Below are positions 25,226 through 34,528 of a stretch of DNA of 64,000 nt, piece after piece. Every line of letters begins with the position of its first letter. Position 1 is the stretch's first letter. Made by a program: the position numbers and the translations under genes. The notes beneath the pieces are model-generated. The model was not told the DNA's origin, did no database searches, and saw nothing but the letters and a program-made list of their open reading frames with translations. Source of the stretch: RBG-16-34-14 sp963798865 (GTDB lineage Bacteria > Bacteroidota > Ignavibacteria > Ignavibacteriales > Ignavibacteriaceae); the NCBI GenBank assembly GCA_963798865.1, contig CAWCVZ010000004.1, forward strand, positions 806,001 to 870,000. Direction: 5' to 3'.

Positions 25226-25408
25226 AAGCCCTGAGTATTTTTGTGAAGGTTAAATCTAAATTTACATTGTTCTTTTATCAAGTCTATATTGAATAAACTT
25301 TTTGGAAAGGAGATAAAGTAGTATTAATTCTACACAATATTACTAAAAACTACTCTTACAAAATTTAACAACTAATATTAGATTATAACTGGTTTTCAGT
25401 GAGGGAAA

Positions 25409-25609
25409 ATGAGAAATACTATATTTGATTATGATGTTACCCGGGATGAATTAAAGCTTCTGTATATTAAATGCGTAACGAAAGAAGAGTATCTTGAAAT
25501 TGCAACCCCAAAAAAAATTCTACAGGATTTATATGTTCTTTTCAGAATAAGAGAAGATTTTGTCCGCGCAGGAAAAATCAAAAAAAAATTATTTGAAAAG
25601 GCAGCATAA
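25409..25609 (+). CDS. Small hypothetical protein (66 aa)
   Basis: A short rightward ORF with a good GAGGG site five bases before its ATG. The product (MRNTIFDYDVTRDELKLLYI at the start, ending KIKKKLFEKAA) is soluble, Leu/Lys-rich and probably helical, with one cysteine. I recognise no family. It stands alone between the start of the outer-membrane protein gene and the end of the efflux operon; it ends two bases before the last permease stop on the other strand. The 155-base upstream interval is free of other genes and may hold its promoter. Confidence 0.65.
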   Translation: MRNTIFDYDVTRDELKLLYIKCVTKEEYLEIATPKKILQDLYVLFRIREDFVRAGKIKKKLFEKAA

Positions 25610-25610
25610 A

Positions 25611-26843
25611 TTATTCATACCTTAAAGCTTCAATTGGATCAAGGTTAGCAGCTTTATATGCTGGATAGGTCCCAAAAATAACACCAACTATTAGGCATAA
25701 AAGCATTCCAATAAATACCCAGTCATAAGGAATAGCAGTTTGAGCACTTAATAAACCTCCAACTAAATTCCCCACAACAATTCCCAGAGCTATTCCAATA
25801 AAGCCTCCAAGCAAACAGAGAAAAACAGCTTCAAATAAAAACTGAACAAGAATATTTTTTTTCTTTGCACCAACAGCCTTTCTTATACCGATTTCTTTTG
25901 TTCTCTCTGTAACAGTTACAAGCATTATATTCATAATTCCAATTCCTGCAGCAAGTAAAGCTATTATAGAAACAGCTAAAGCTCCTATTTTTACACCTCC
26001 GGTTATGCCATTAACCTGCCCCATAAGTGATTCATTACTGAAAACGTCAAAATCATTCTCTTCACCGGGATTTATCTTTCTTATTTTTCTCATGTAACCA
26101 ATTGCAGATTCAATTGTATTAGAATATGACTCACTACTTTTTGCCATAATGGTAATATCAATATTCGATTTTCTTCTGCCATAAAATGATTGAAAAGTTG
26201 TTATGGGAATAACTATGTAATTATCCTGTGATTCTCCGAATATCTCCGGCCGTTTTTTTATTATACCGATTACTCTTAATGGTTTCCCATCCATCTTAAC
26301 TACTTTGCCAATAGGATCAATATTATTAAAAAGCTTTTCAACAATAAAATTTCCAAGGACACAAACATTTGAGGAGTATTCTATTTCATTATTCCTGAAT
26401 TCTCTACCCTCTTCAATTTCAAGATTAAGAGTACTGTAAACTCCCTGAGTAACACCAACACAATATACATTAGGATTGGTTTCTTCATTTCCATATTTTA
26501 TGATTCTTCCACCTCTGCCCTGCATTGCACCCACAATTTTAGCATCCGTCATCATTTCTTCAAAACGGTAGAAATCATTAAGGGTTATATCTTTCCTGTT
26601 CCTGTATTTTTCCCATGAACCTTCACCACCAACATGAATAGCAGGAAATTTCCGGATTTCAAATGTATTTTTACTTAAGAACTGAAAACCATTTTCAATT
26701 GTATTCTGCAGCATCGTAATAATTGTCATTACAACTATAATAGAAAAAATTCCTACAACAATTCCCAGAACAGTAAGGAGGGTCCTTAAACGATTTGTCT
26801 TTATTGACTGAAATGCTAATACTATTAGTTGACTAATTTTCAT
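25611..26843 (-). CDS. MacB-like ABC transporter permease (third of three)
   Basis: A 410-aa inner-membrane protein with MacB topology: one N-terminal helix (LRTLLTVLGIVVGIFSIIVV), a periplasmic MacB-PCD domain of about 220 residues, then three helices with TERTKEIGIRKAVGAKKKNI between and a final DPIEALRYE. It is a close paralogue of the neighbour at 26920-28149; the C-terminal halves are nearly identical. Together with the shared ATPase, adaptor and TolC it should form a tripartite efflux or lipoprotein/peptide export pump. It is last in the operon. Confidence 0.93.
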   Translation of the reverse strand: MKISQLIVLAFQSIKTNRLRTLLTVLGIVVGIFSIIVVMTIITMLQNTIENGFQFLSKNTFEIRKFPAIHVGGEGSWEKYRNRKDITLNDFYRFEEMMTDAKIVGAMQGRGGRIIKYGNEETNPNVYCVGVTQGVYSTLNLEIEEGREFRNNEIEYSSNVCVLGNFIVEKLFNNIDPIGKVVKMDGKPLRVIGIIKKRPEIFGESQDNYIVIPITTFQSFYGRRKSNIDITIMAKSSESYSNTIESAIGYMRKIRKINPGEENDFDVFSNESLMGQVNGITGGVKIGALAVSIIALLAAGIGIMNIMLVTVTERTKEIGIRKAVGAKKKNILVQFLFEAVFLCLLGGFIGIALGIVVGNLVGGLLSAQTAIPYDWVFIGMLLCLIVGVIFGTYPAYKAANLDPIEALRYE

Positions 26844-26919
26844 TTTCTCCCCTAAGTTAAAAATAAAAGTTAAAATAGTACAAGGTTTAAACTAAATTCA
26901 TTCTGCTTTCTAAAAAACA

Positions 26920-28149
26920 TTATTCATAACGTAATGCTTCTATAGGATCAAGATTTGCAGCTTTGTAAGCGGGGTATGTTCCGAAAATTAAACCGACCGT
27001 TACGCATAATAATAAACCAATCACTACCCAATCATATGGTATTGCAGATTGTGCATTGATTAAACCACCTGCAAAATTTCCAACTCCAATTCCTAAAGCA
27101 ATTCCAATAAAACCGCCAAGCAAACAAAGGAAGATAGCTTCAAAAAGAAACTGATATAAAATATTTGATTTTTTTGCACCAACTGCTTTTCTTATTCCTA
27201 TTTCCCTGGTTCTTTCGGTAACTGAAACAAGCATAATATTCATAATTCCAATTCCCGCGGCAAGCAACGCAATAATCGAAACAGCAAGAGCTCCTGTTTT
27301 TACTCCTCCTGTTATATCATTAACCTGGCTAATCATAGATTCATTACTGAATATATCGAAATCATTTTCTTCACCGGGATTTACTTTTCTTATTGTTCTC
27401 ATATATCCGATAGCTGCTTCAATTGTTTCATTATAATCCTGTTCTGAGTAGGACATAACAGTAATATTAATACTCCTGCTTCTTCTTCCGTATATTGATT
27501 GAAATTTAGTAATGGGCATTACCACAAAATTATCCCTGCTTTGCCCAAAAAGAGCGGGCTGGCTTTCCAAAACCGCAATCACTGTCATCGGGTGACCATC
27601 AACTCTTATCACCTGTCCAATAGGATTTATTCCCGGAAAGATTTTTTCTGCAACATCAGGACCAAGAAGACATACATCATTAGAATACTGAATATCTGTT
27701 TCGCGTAAATCACGACCATAATCTATATTCCAGTCGTTTGTATGCAAAGCACCAATATTTGCACCGGCAATCTGAATATTCGGATTTGTTTCATTGTTTC
27801 CGAATTTTATAACTTTACCAAACTCCCACTGTTCTGCACCGATGTATTTGGCCTGTAATAATTCATTCAACCTGTAGTAATCTTCAATAGTTATATCTTT
27901 CCTGTTCCTGAATTTATCCCAGGAACCAGGACCTCCACCATGCATTGCAGGAAATTTCTGAATCTGGAAAGTATTTTTACTTAGCTGTGAAAAACCACCT
28001 TCAATACTTTTCTGAAGCATTGTAATTATTGTCATTATCACGATGATAGAAAAAATTCCAACAACAATACCAAGCAGCGTAAGCATTGTTCTAAGCTTAT
28101 TAGTCCTTACAGATTGAAAAGATATAGCAACAACTTCTTTAATATTCAA
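26920..28149 (-). CDS. MacB-like ABC transporter permease (second of three)
   Basis: A 409-aa protein with the same architecture as its downstream paralogue: N-terminal helix after LRTMLTLLGIVVGIFS, periplasmic domain with NRKDITIEDYYRLNELL, then three helices, the TERTREIGIRKAVGAKKSN loop and the end DPIEALRYE. The high identity to the 25611-26843 product, especially over the last 150 residues, shows a tandem duplication. The separate ATPase at 29469 lacks a permease, so these genes provide the membrane part. Two different permeases could pair as a heterodimer, or each could form an alternative pump. Confidence 0.93.
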   Translation of the reverse strand: MNIKEVVAISFQSVRTNKLRTMLTLLGIVVGIFSIIVIMTIITMLQKSIEGGFSQLSKNTFQIQKFPAMHGGGPGSWDKFRNRKDITIEDYYRLNELLQAKYIGAEQWEFGKVIKFGNNETNPNIQIAGANIGALHTNDWNIDYGRDLRETDIQYSNDVCLLGPDVAEKIFPGINPIGQVIRVDGHPMTVIAVLESQPALFGQSRDNFVVMPITKFQSIYGRRSRSINITVMSYSEQDYNETIEAAIGYMRTIRKVNPGEENDFDIFSNESMISQVNDITGGVKTGALAVSIIALLAAGIGIMNIMLVSVTERTREIGIRKAVGAKKSNILYQFLFEAIFLCLLGGFIGIALGIGVGNFAGGLINAQSAIPYDWVVIGLLLCVTVGLIFGTYPAYKAANLDPIEALRYE

Positions 28150-28192
28150 CTATCACCTCATTTGATCATTTGGTATTATTCTCATTATTTGT

Positions 28193-29428
28193 TTACTCAT
28201 ATCTTAAAGCTTCAACCGGATCCATTTTGGCTGCGGAGTATGCTGGAGCTAATCCCGCAACAACACCTGTTATTAAAGAAACAAGAATAGCTATTATTAC
28301 TGCATCATATTGTACAGAGGTTGGAATAAATTGGTTGATCATTAAACTCGTAAGGATTGCAAGGAGTAACCCGATCAAACCTCCGATCAGACAAATTGTA
28401 GAAGATTCCAGAAGAAACTGACTTAGCACAGTTCTTTTCTTCGCACCAATTGCTTTTCTAATTCCAATTTCCCTGGTTCTTTCTTTAACTGATACAAACA
28501 TAATATTCATAATTCCTATTGCACCAACAAAAAGAGATAACCCTGTAATAAATAAACCGGCAATCTGTACAACTCCAACAACCGAATTATAGAAATCAAC
28601 AAAACCTTCCTGCTGGTTTATAGAGAAATCATTCTCTTCACCAATTTTTAAACCTCTAACTTTTCTCATCACACCTTCAGATTCAATTTTTGTTTCTTCA
28701 AGCATTGCTGGATTTGGTGCGCGAACATTTATTTGAATAGAATTCCAGGCTTGTCCGAGAAAATGCTTAAATATAGTTCCAATGGGAACAAAAACCTGGT
28801 TATCCGGATTCCATGAACCTAAGAGAAAACTTCCCTGTTCGGATAAAACACCTACAACCTGGAAATTTATTCCACCTATTTTAATTGTTTTATCTAAAGC
28901 ATCTCCACGTGGAAAAAGATTTTTTGCAATTTCACTACCAACAACTGCAACATACCGTGAACTTTTACTCTCAATATCAGAATAGAATCTACCCATTTCG
29001 AATGTAAAATTTGTTGTATTAACATAATCAGAAGTTGAACCATTGACCATAACGCTTTCCACTCTTCTGTCAGCAAATTTTATTGTCTGCCTGCTGTTAA
29101 TAACAGGAGCTACTGCACTGGATAATTTTGACAACTCTTTAAATCTTTCAAAATCATCCATAGAAATATTTCTGCGTGCTCTCAGTTTCCACCAGTCTTC
29201 ATTAGTAAACCATGCCCATTTATCAATATACAAAACATCAGAACCTAGAGCACTGATCCCGTTTTGAAAAGAATTATCAATTCCTTTAATAGCTGTACTC
29301 ATAACAACAACCGCCCAGATACCAATAACAATTCCAAGCATTGTAAGCAATGATCTTACCTTATTCCCTCTTATTGCCCTGAGCGCAATCAGCATACTTT
29401 CTTTTACTTCAAACAATAGAGCTCTCAT
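28193..29428 (-). CDS. MacB-like ABC transporter permease (first of three)
   Basis: A 411-aa permease with the MacB order: VRSLLTMLGIVIGIWAVVVM helix, periplasmic domain, three C-terminal helices, KERTREIGIRKAIGAKKRTV loop and DPVEALRYE end. It is more distant from the other two permeases than they are from each other, pointing to an older split followed by a recent duplication. It lies 40 bases downstream of the ATPase gene. Family members couple ATP hydrolysis to movements that drive substrate from the periplasm through TolC. Confidence 0.93.
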   Translation of the reverse strand: MRALLFEVKESMLIALRAIRGNKVRSLLTMLGIVIGIWAVVVMSTAIKGIDNSFQNGISALGSDVLYIDKWAWFTNEDWWKLRARRNISMDDFERFKELSKLSSAVAPVINSRQTIKFADRRVESVMVNGSTSDYVNTTNFTFEMGRFYSDIESKSSRYVAVVGSEIAKNLFPRGDALDKTIKIGGINFQVVGVLSEQGSFLLGSWNPDNQVFVPIGTIFKHFLGQAWNSIQINVRAPNPAMLEETKIESEGVMRKVRGLKIGEENDFSINQQEGFVDFYNSVVGVVQIAGLFITGLSLFVGAIGIMNIMFVSVKERTREIGIRKAIGAKKRTVLSQFLLESSTICLIGGLIGLLLAILTSLMINQFIPTSVQYDAVIIAILVSLITGVVAGLAPAYSAAKMDPVEALRYE

Positions 29429-29468
29429 AATATTTTACCTCCTATGCATTTTGTATAGTATGCCTTCA

Positions 29469-30188
29469 CTATTCAGCTGCCACATTAATTTTGGGAATTA
29501 ATCTATTTGCTACTTTTTCATCTTTTTCAATCAACCCATCTTTCAATCTTATTATTCTTGCTGCATGTTCGGCAATATATTCTTCGTGCGTAACTAAAAT
29601 AATAGTGTTGCCTTTTTCATGAATTTCTGTAAAAAGGAACATGATCTCCTCACCGGTTTTAGAATCAAGGTTCCCGGTTGGTTCATCTGCAAGGATAATG
29701 GAAGGTTTTGTAACAAGCGCTCTTGCAATGGCAACTCTCTGCCGCTGTCCACCAGAAAGCTCATTTGGTTTGTGATGCATTCTATCTTTTAAGCCTACAT
29801 CAATTAAAGATTGTTCAGCTCTTTCTCTTCTTTCAGAATAAGATACACCGGCGTAAATAAGAGGGAGTTCAACATTATGCAAAGCATCAGATCTTGCGAG
29901 AAGATTAAAAGTTTGAAACACAAAACCAATTTCTTTATTTCTTATTACAGCAAGCTGGTTATCTGTCATGTCACTGACACTAACAGAATTAAATTCATAC
30001 TTTCCTGAAGTAGGAGTATCCAGACATCCCAGTAAATTCATCAGTGTTGATTTACCTGAACCGGAGGGACCCATTATTGCCACATATTCATTTTTATCAA
30101 TCTTCAATGAAACGTCTCTCAGAGCAAAAACTTCTTCAGTACCTACCTGGTAAACTCTTGCAATATGTTCTATATTAATAATATTCAT
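29469..30188 (-). CDS. ABC transporter ATP-binding protein, MacB/LolD type
   Basis: A 239-aa ATPase with every motif intact: Walker A GPSGSGKST, Q-loop FVFQTFNLL, signature LSGGQRQRVAIARAL, Walker B IILADEPTGNLDS and H-loop LVTHEEY. The TGNLD and IGFVFQ signatures place it in the MacB/LolD/FtsE branch. It powers the three MacB-type permeases encoded directly downstream and works with the adaptor upstream (12 bases apart). Contrast with the degenerate ATPase at 10809-11600. Confidence 0.96.
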   Translation of the reverse strand: MNIINIEHIARVYQVGTEEVFALRDVSLKIDKNEYVAIMGPSGSGKSTLMNLLGCLDTPTSGKYEFNSVSVSDMTDNQLAVIRNKEIGFVFQTFNLLARSDALHNVELPLIYAGVSYSERRERAEQSLIDVGLKDRMHHKPNELSGGQRQRVAIARALVTKPSIILADEPTGNLDSKTGEEIMFLFTEIHEKGNTIILVTHEEYIAEHAARIIRLKDGLIEKDEKVANRLIPKINVAAE

Positions 30189-30200
30189 TACTTAATCCGT

Positions 30201-31487
30201 TTATTGATTTGTTTTTTCCTTTTTATTCTGGTTTTCTACCCTAACAACAACACCATCATTTAATTCTCTTGATATAGCCCTGTAAGGTCCGGCAACAACT
30301 TCTTCATCACCTTTTAACCCGGATTTTATTTCAAGATAATTATCATTGCTTATTCCTGTTTCAACTTTAATTTTTTTGGCTTTACCATTTTCAACTATAA
30401 AAACAATTTCTTCCGGCTTTTTGGATTTTTCCGTATTGGAAGATTTAACATTTTTATTCTCTTCGCCATCACCATTTTTATTCATGGTGGGCATTTCAGA
30501 TCTAGCAGTAACACTTTGTATAGGCACGCTAAGCACATTGTTGACAGTTTCAGTTTCAATATCAGCGTTGCAGGACATTCCCGGTCTTAAAGCATCATCA
30601 GGATCAAGCACTTTTATTCTAACTTCAAAATTAACTACCTGTTCCTGTGTACCTAAACCTGTAGTGATTGCACTGTTTCCAATTTGTGTTACTAGCCCTC
30701 TGAACTCTTTATCACCGAAAGCGTCAACTTTAATCTTTGCAGTATCATTGACTGAAATAAGCACTACATCATTCTCATCTACCTCAACAGTCGCTTCAAT
30801 ATTTGTAAGATCGGAAACCGTCATAATATCAGTTCCCTGACTGAAGCCGCTGCCAAGAACTCTTTCACCTAACTCCACATTACGTTTAGTTACCACACCA
30901 TCAATTGGAGAATAGATAGTTGTCTTTTTAACTTGTTCAATAATTTCTTTTAAAGAAGCTTTATTCTGAAGTACATTTGCCTCTGCACCTTCATATTGGG
31001 CTTTGGTTGATAAATAATTGCTGTTTGCAGCTTCAAGTTCAGCATCACTTGCAAGCTTTTTATTATGTAATTCTTTTATCCTGTTATAATCTAAAGTAAT
31101 CTTATCCATTTCAGCTTTTCTCATTTGCAGGTTTGCTTCAGCCGATTGAAGATTAGCTTCGGCTCTTTCCTGCTGAGCAACATAAGCATCACCCCTTATT
31201 CTTATAAGGAGTTGTCCTCTTTTAACTCTGTCTCCTTCTTCAACCGGCAGTTCAACAATTTCTCCGGTCACTTCAGAAGTTATAGGGACTTTAAACTCAG
31301 GATTTATTTTACCGGTAGCAGCCACGGTTTGTGTAATTGTCCGCTTCTGAACTTTTTCGGTTTGAACCAGGATTATTTCATCTTTGCTTCCACCAAGAAG
31401 AGCTATTAAAACAAGTGCTAAAACTAAAACACCTATTCCACCGAAAATGAATATTTTCTTTTTTGATTTCTTTTTCCCATTAGCCAT
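30201..31487 (-). CDS. HlyD/MacA-type periplasmic adaptor protein
   Basis: A 428-aa membrane-fusion protein. It has a lysine-rich cytoplasmic start, one membrane anchor (IFIFGGIGVLVLALVLIALL), a biotinyl-lipoyl-like half (GEIVELPVEEGDRVKRGQLL), a coiled-coil hairpin (about residues 105-190, rich in Ala/Glu/Lys), the second lipoyl half (TTIYSPIDGVVTKRNVELGE), a beta-barrel domain and a membrane-proximal domain. It bridges the MacB-type permeases and the TolC-like protein. A low-complexity insert (NGDGEENKNVKSSNTEKSKK) around residues 335-355 lies in the membrane-proximal region. Confidence 0.94.
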   Translation of the reverse strand: MANGKKKSKKKIFIFGGIGVLVLALVLIALLGGSKDEIILVQTEKVQKRTITQTVAATGKINPEFKVPITSEVTGEIVELPVEEGDRVKRGQLLIRIRGDAYVAQQERAEANLQSAEANLQMRKAEMDKITLDYNRIKELHNKKLASDAELEAANSNYLSTKAQYEGAEANVLQNKASLKEIIEQVKKTTIYSPIDGVVTKRNVELGERVLGSGFSQGTDIMTVSDLTNIEATVEVDENDVVLISVNDTAKIKVDAFGDKEFRGLVTQIGNSAITTGLGTQEQVVNFEVRIKVLDPDDALRPGMSCNADIETETVNNVLSVPIQSVTARSEMPTMNKNGDGEENKNVKSSNTEKSKKPEEIVFIVENGKAKKIKVETGISNDNYLEIKSGLKGDEEVVAGPYRAISRELNDGVVVRVENQNKKEKTNQ

Positions 31488-31537
31488 TTATTATTCTCCT
31501 CTTAAATTCTCCGGAGTAAATTCTCCGGACATTTTTA

Positions 31538-32875
31538 TTAATTATGTTCTAAAATTCCGAGATAATATTTTAATTGTTCGCCAAGAACTATATAAGAAAA
31601 CTGTGAGTTAATATAATTAACACGGGCATTTGTAAAATTTGTTCTTGCAATAAGAAGATCGAGCAGCCTGCTTGAACCAAGATTATATTTTTCCTGCTCT
31701 ATTTTAAGATTTTCATCAGCAGATTCAACATTTTTTTGACTTACATTTAAAGATTTTTCAGCAGCCTGAAGATCAAGATAAGTTTTCTGAATATTTCGTT
31801 TTATATCACGCTCGATGTCTGTTAATTCAACACCACGGTTCATCGCATTAACAGTAGCAATTTCCACCTGGTTGCTTACAGAAAAACCAGAGAATATCGG
31901 AATGCTGAGTGTTAAACCGACCGAATATGATTTTGAATCAAATAAATTCCCCGGCTTGTTTGCGAAACTATTAAAACCAATAGAATTCGTCAGTCGTGGA
32001 AAGTGACCGGAACGGGCAATTGTAATTTCATTGTTAGCGCTTTCCAAACGAAGAAGCGCACTTTTATAATCAAACCGGTTATTCATAGCATCAGACACAA
32101 GCCCGGGAACATCTTTATAATCTTCGGTTAACCTGCTTTTCAGCTTTTCAAGCTCCTCACTTGTAAATTCATCCGGGAAAGAGTAATCTTCTAAAACATC
32201 AAGCCCAAGATAATATAACAAATCAGCTTTTGTTGTTTCAAGATTATTCTTCGCCCTTATTTCTTCCAGTTCAGCGTTGCCCAGGTTTACCTGTTGAGCA
32301 TAAACATCTGCAAGAGTTACTCCACCGAGCTTATTTCTTTCTGAAATTGTTTCATTATTTTTTTGTTCTCTTAGAACATCATCGTGTGCAACCTTTAATA
32401 ACTGCTGAGTATTAATAACCTGGTAATAAAAAGAAATAGTCTGGAAAATAACATCCTGCTTCAGTCTGTTTAATGAAAGTTTTGCAGCTTCCAGATCATT
32501 TTCACTTCGTGAAACTGAAGCGATATTTGCTAAACCATCGAACAAAGTCCAGTTAGAATTTGCACCAACAGAATAGCTTCTGTTTTCAGTAACAGAAGGA
32601 GGAACAGTGATAAAAAAGCCGCCAATATTATATGAAGTTCCTGCATCTTCATTTCTTGTCCAGTCCCAGCTTCCATTTGCACTTATTGTTGGAAGAAGGT
32701 GACCGTAAGCAGCTAACTTGCCGGATTCATAAGTTTTTAAATTATTTATACCAACCTGTAAGGATGAATTTCTCTGAAGGGCAATACTTATTGCTTCATC
32801 AAGTGTTAAAACTTTTTGCGGGTATGCTGAAGCAGTAATTAACAATATGATGAAGACTTTAAAGAATAATCGCAT
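31538..32875 (-). CDS. TolC-family outer-membrane efflux protein
   Basis: A 445-aa outer-membrane channel protein with signal peptide (MRLFFKVFIILLITASAYP) and the two OEP repeats: LTLDEAISIALQRNSSLQVG opens the first, and long helices with LNRLKQDVIFQTISFYYQVI and EQEKYNLGSSRLLDLLIART follow. It supplies the exit duct for the MacA/MacB-like pump encoded by the next five genes. AGGAGA precedes the ATG at five bases, and about 230 bases of noncoding DNA upstream probably carry the operon promoter; I see no obvious operator there. Confidence 0.94.
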   Translation of the reverse strand: MRLFFKVFIILLITASAYPQKVLTLDEAISIALQRNSSLQVGINNLKTYESGKLAAYGHLLPTISANGSWDWTRNEDAGTSYNIGGFFITVPPSVTENRSYSVGANSNWTLFDGLANIASVSRSENDLEAAKLSLNRLKQDVIFQTISFYYQVINTQQLLKVAHDDVLREQKNNETISERNKLGGVTLADVYAQQVNLGNAELEEIRAKNNLETTKADLLYYLGLDVLEDYSFPDEFTSEELEKLKSRLTEDYKDVPGLVSDAMNNRFDYKSALLRLESANNEITIARSGHFPRLTNSIGFNSFANKPGNLFDSKSYSVGLTLSIPIFSGFSVSNQVEIATVNAMNRGVELTDIERDIKRNIQKTYLDLQAAEKSLNVSQKNVESADENLKIEQEKYNLGSSRLLDLLIARTNFTNARVNYINSQFSYIVLGEQLKYYLGILEHN

Positions 32876-33103
32876 TATGTCTCCTGTAAATTTTTATTTC
32901 CATAAGTGATGTTGTATAGACACAAAATACATCTGCAAAGTTACATTAATAATTAATTCTAAGTGATGAACTTAAAATACATTACAAAAATAAAAGATTT
33001 GGCAATCCTTTATTTTTATTAATTATAAACGGTTAGATAAATACATATTCGGTGGAATTAGGAAAGTAAAAATAAATTATTTTTCATTTATAATTTATTG
33101 CTC

Positions 33104-34522
33104 TTATTTCAAATATTGATCCTTAATCTTTATCAAATATTTATAAGCATCTTCATAATTATTCCCAATTTTTCCCTCAAGGATTGCTTCCTCAATTGCC
33201 TCTTTTATTTCACCAACTTTTTTGGATGGTTTAAGGTTACAAATTTTCATTATCTCATCTCCCCTAACAGGTGATTGGAAAGCACGAAGCTTATCCTTTT
33301 CCTCAACTTCCCATACTTTCTTCATAACTCTTTCATAATTTCCGAGATATTCAGAAACTTTAGAAGGATCTTTACTTGTAATATCAGCACGGCAGAGAGT
33401 AATTAAATCTTCGAGATCTTCCCCTGCTTCAACAATTAATCTTCTTATAGCCGAATCTGTTACTTCCTCACCTGCAAGCGCCATTGGGCGAAGGTGCAGC
33501 CTAACCAGCTTTGAAATGTAATCAAGTTTATTCATCGGCAGTTTCAATCGCCTGAATATTCCTTTCATCATTTTGGCACCTAAATCTTCGTGCCCATGAA
33601 AAGTCCAGCCGGTTCCTTCAATAAATTTTTTAGTAGCAGGTTTTGCAATATCGTGAACCAAAGCTGCAAATCTAAGCCAGACATTTTCAGTTACTTCGGA
33701 AATATTATCAACAACAATAAGTGTATGCCTGAAAACATCTTTATGATGATAATCTTTCCGCTGATCAACTCCAGCCATATCACTAATCTCTGGAAAAATA
33801 ATTCCCATTAGTTCCGATTCATACAATGCACTTAATCCAATCGATGGTTTTGGAGATTGAAGAATTTTAAGAAACTCATCGGTTATTCTTTCCTGCGAAA
33901 CTATCTTTAATCTTTCTTTTAGTTTTTTAGATGTTTCAATTATTTCCGGTGCAACTTTAAACTGAAGCTGGGACATAAAACGGAAAGCTCTCATCATCCG
34001 GAGAGGATCATCATCAAAAGTAACTTCGGGGTTTAAAGGAGTCTTAATTATTTTATTTTCCAGATCACTTATACCATTAAATGTATCTATTAATTCTCCA
34101 AAATTATTTTTAGTGAGCGATACTGCCAGAGTGTTAATAGTAAAATCTCTCCTGCTTATGTCATCCTTAAAAGAACCGGTTTCAACATCCGGTTTTCTGC
34201 TTCCCCTGGAGTATGATTCTTTTCTTGCACCAACAAACTCAAAATCAAAATCATTATACCTGAAATGAGCAGTGCCAAAATTTTTAAAGATAGAAATATT
34301 TTCAACACCAAGTGTATCGGCAAACTTACGGGCAAACTCAGTTCCATCCCCTATAATAAGAAAATCAATCTCGGCTCTTTCTCTATCAAGAATTATATCC
34401 CTTACAAAACCACCAACTATATAAAGTTCTAGGTTCATTTCTTCAGCAGCAGATGAAGCTGTATGAATAAACGGAAGAGTTTTCAACCTGGCAAGTATTT
34501 TATCTTTATAGTTTCTCATCAT
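33104..34522 (-). CDS. CCA-adding tRNA nucleotidyltransferase / poly(A) polymerase family with HD domain
   Basis: A 472-aa class II nucleotidyltransferase. The N-terminal head has IVGGFVRDIILD (GGxVRD) followed by AEIDFLIIGDG, where the first of the two metal-binding carboxylates is Glu instead of the usual Asp. RRDFTINTLAV and FDDDPLRMMRAFRF follow. An HD phosphohydrolase domain (FAALVHDIAKP with distal histidines, about residues 250-350) follows, as in bacterial CCA-adding enzymes. It repairs or adds the CCA end of tRNA. The tRNA gene in this window lacks encoded CCA, consistent with need for it. It is last in the operon from 39862. Confidence 0.9.
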   Translation of the reverse strand: MMRNYKDKILARLKTLPFIHTASSAAEEMNLELYIVGGFVRDIILDRERAEIDFLIIGDGTEFARKFADTLGVENISIFKNFGTAHFRYNDFDFEFVGARKESYSRGSRKPDVETGSFKDDISRRDFTINTLAVSLTKNNFGELIDTFNGISDLENKIIKTPLNPEVTFDDDPLRMMRAFRFMSQLQFKVAPEIIETSKKLKERLKIVSQERITDEFLKILQSPKPSIGLSALYESELMGIIFPEISDMAGVDQRKDYHHKDVFRHTLIVVDNISEVTENVWLRFAALVHDIAKPATKKFIEGTGWTFHGHEDLGAKMMKGIFRRLKLPMNKLDYISKLVRLHLRPMALAGEEVTDSAIRRLIVEAGEDLEDLITLCRADITSKDPSKVSEYLGNYERVMKKVWEVEEKDKLRAFQSPVRGDEIMKICNLKPSKKVGEIKEAIEEAILEGKIGNNYEDAYKYLIKIKDQYLK

Positions 34523-34528
34523 TACAAA

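Noticed and set aside
30346..30840. 164-aa rightward ORF opposite the adaptor gene
   Set aside because: Ser/Thr/Val-rich shadow of the HlyD-type coding strand; no start signal and no domain.
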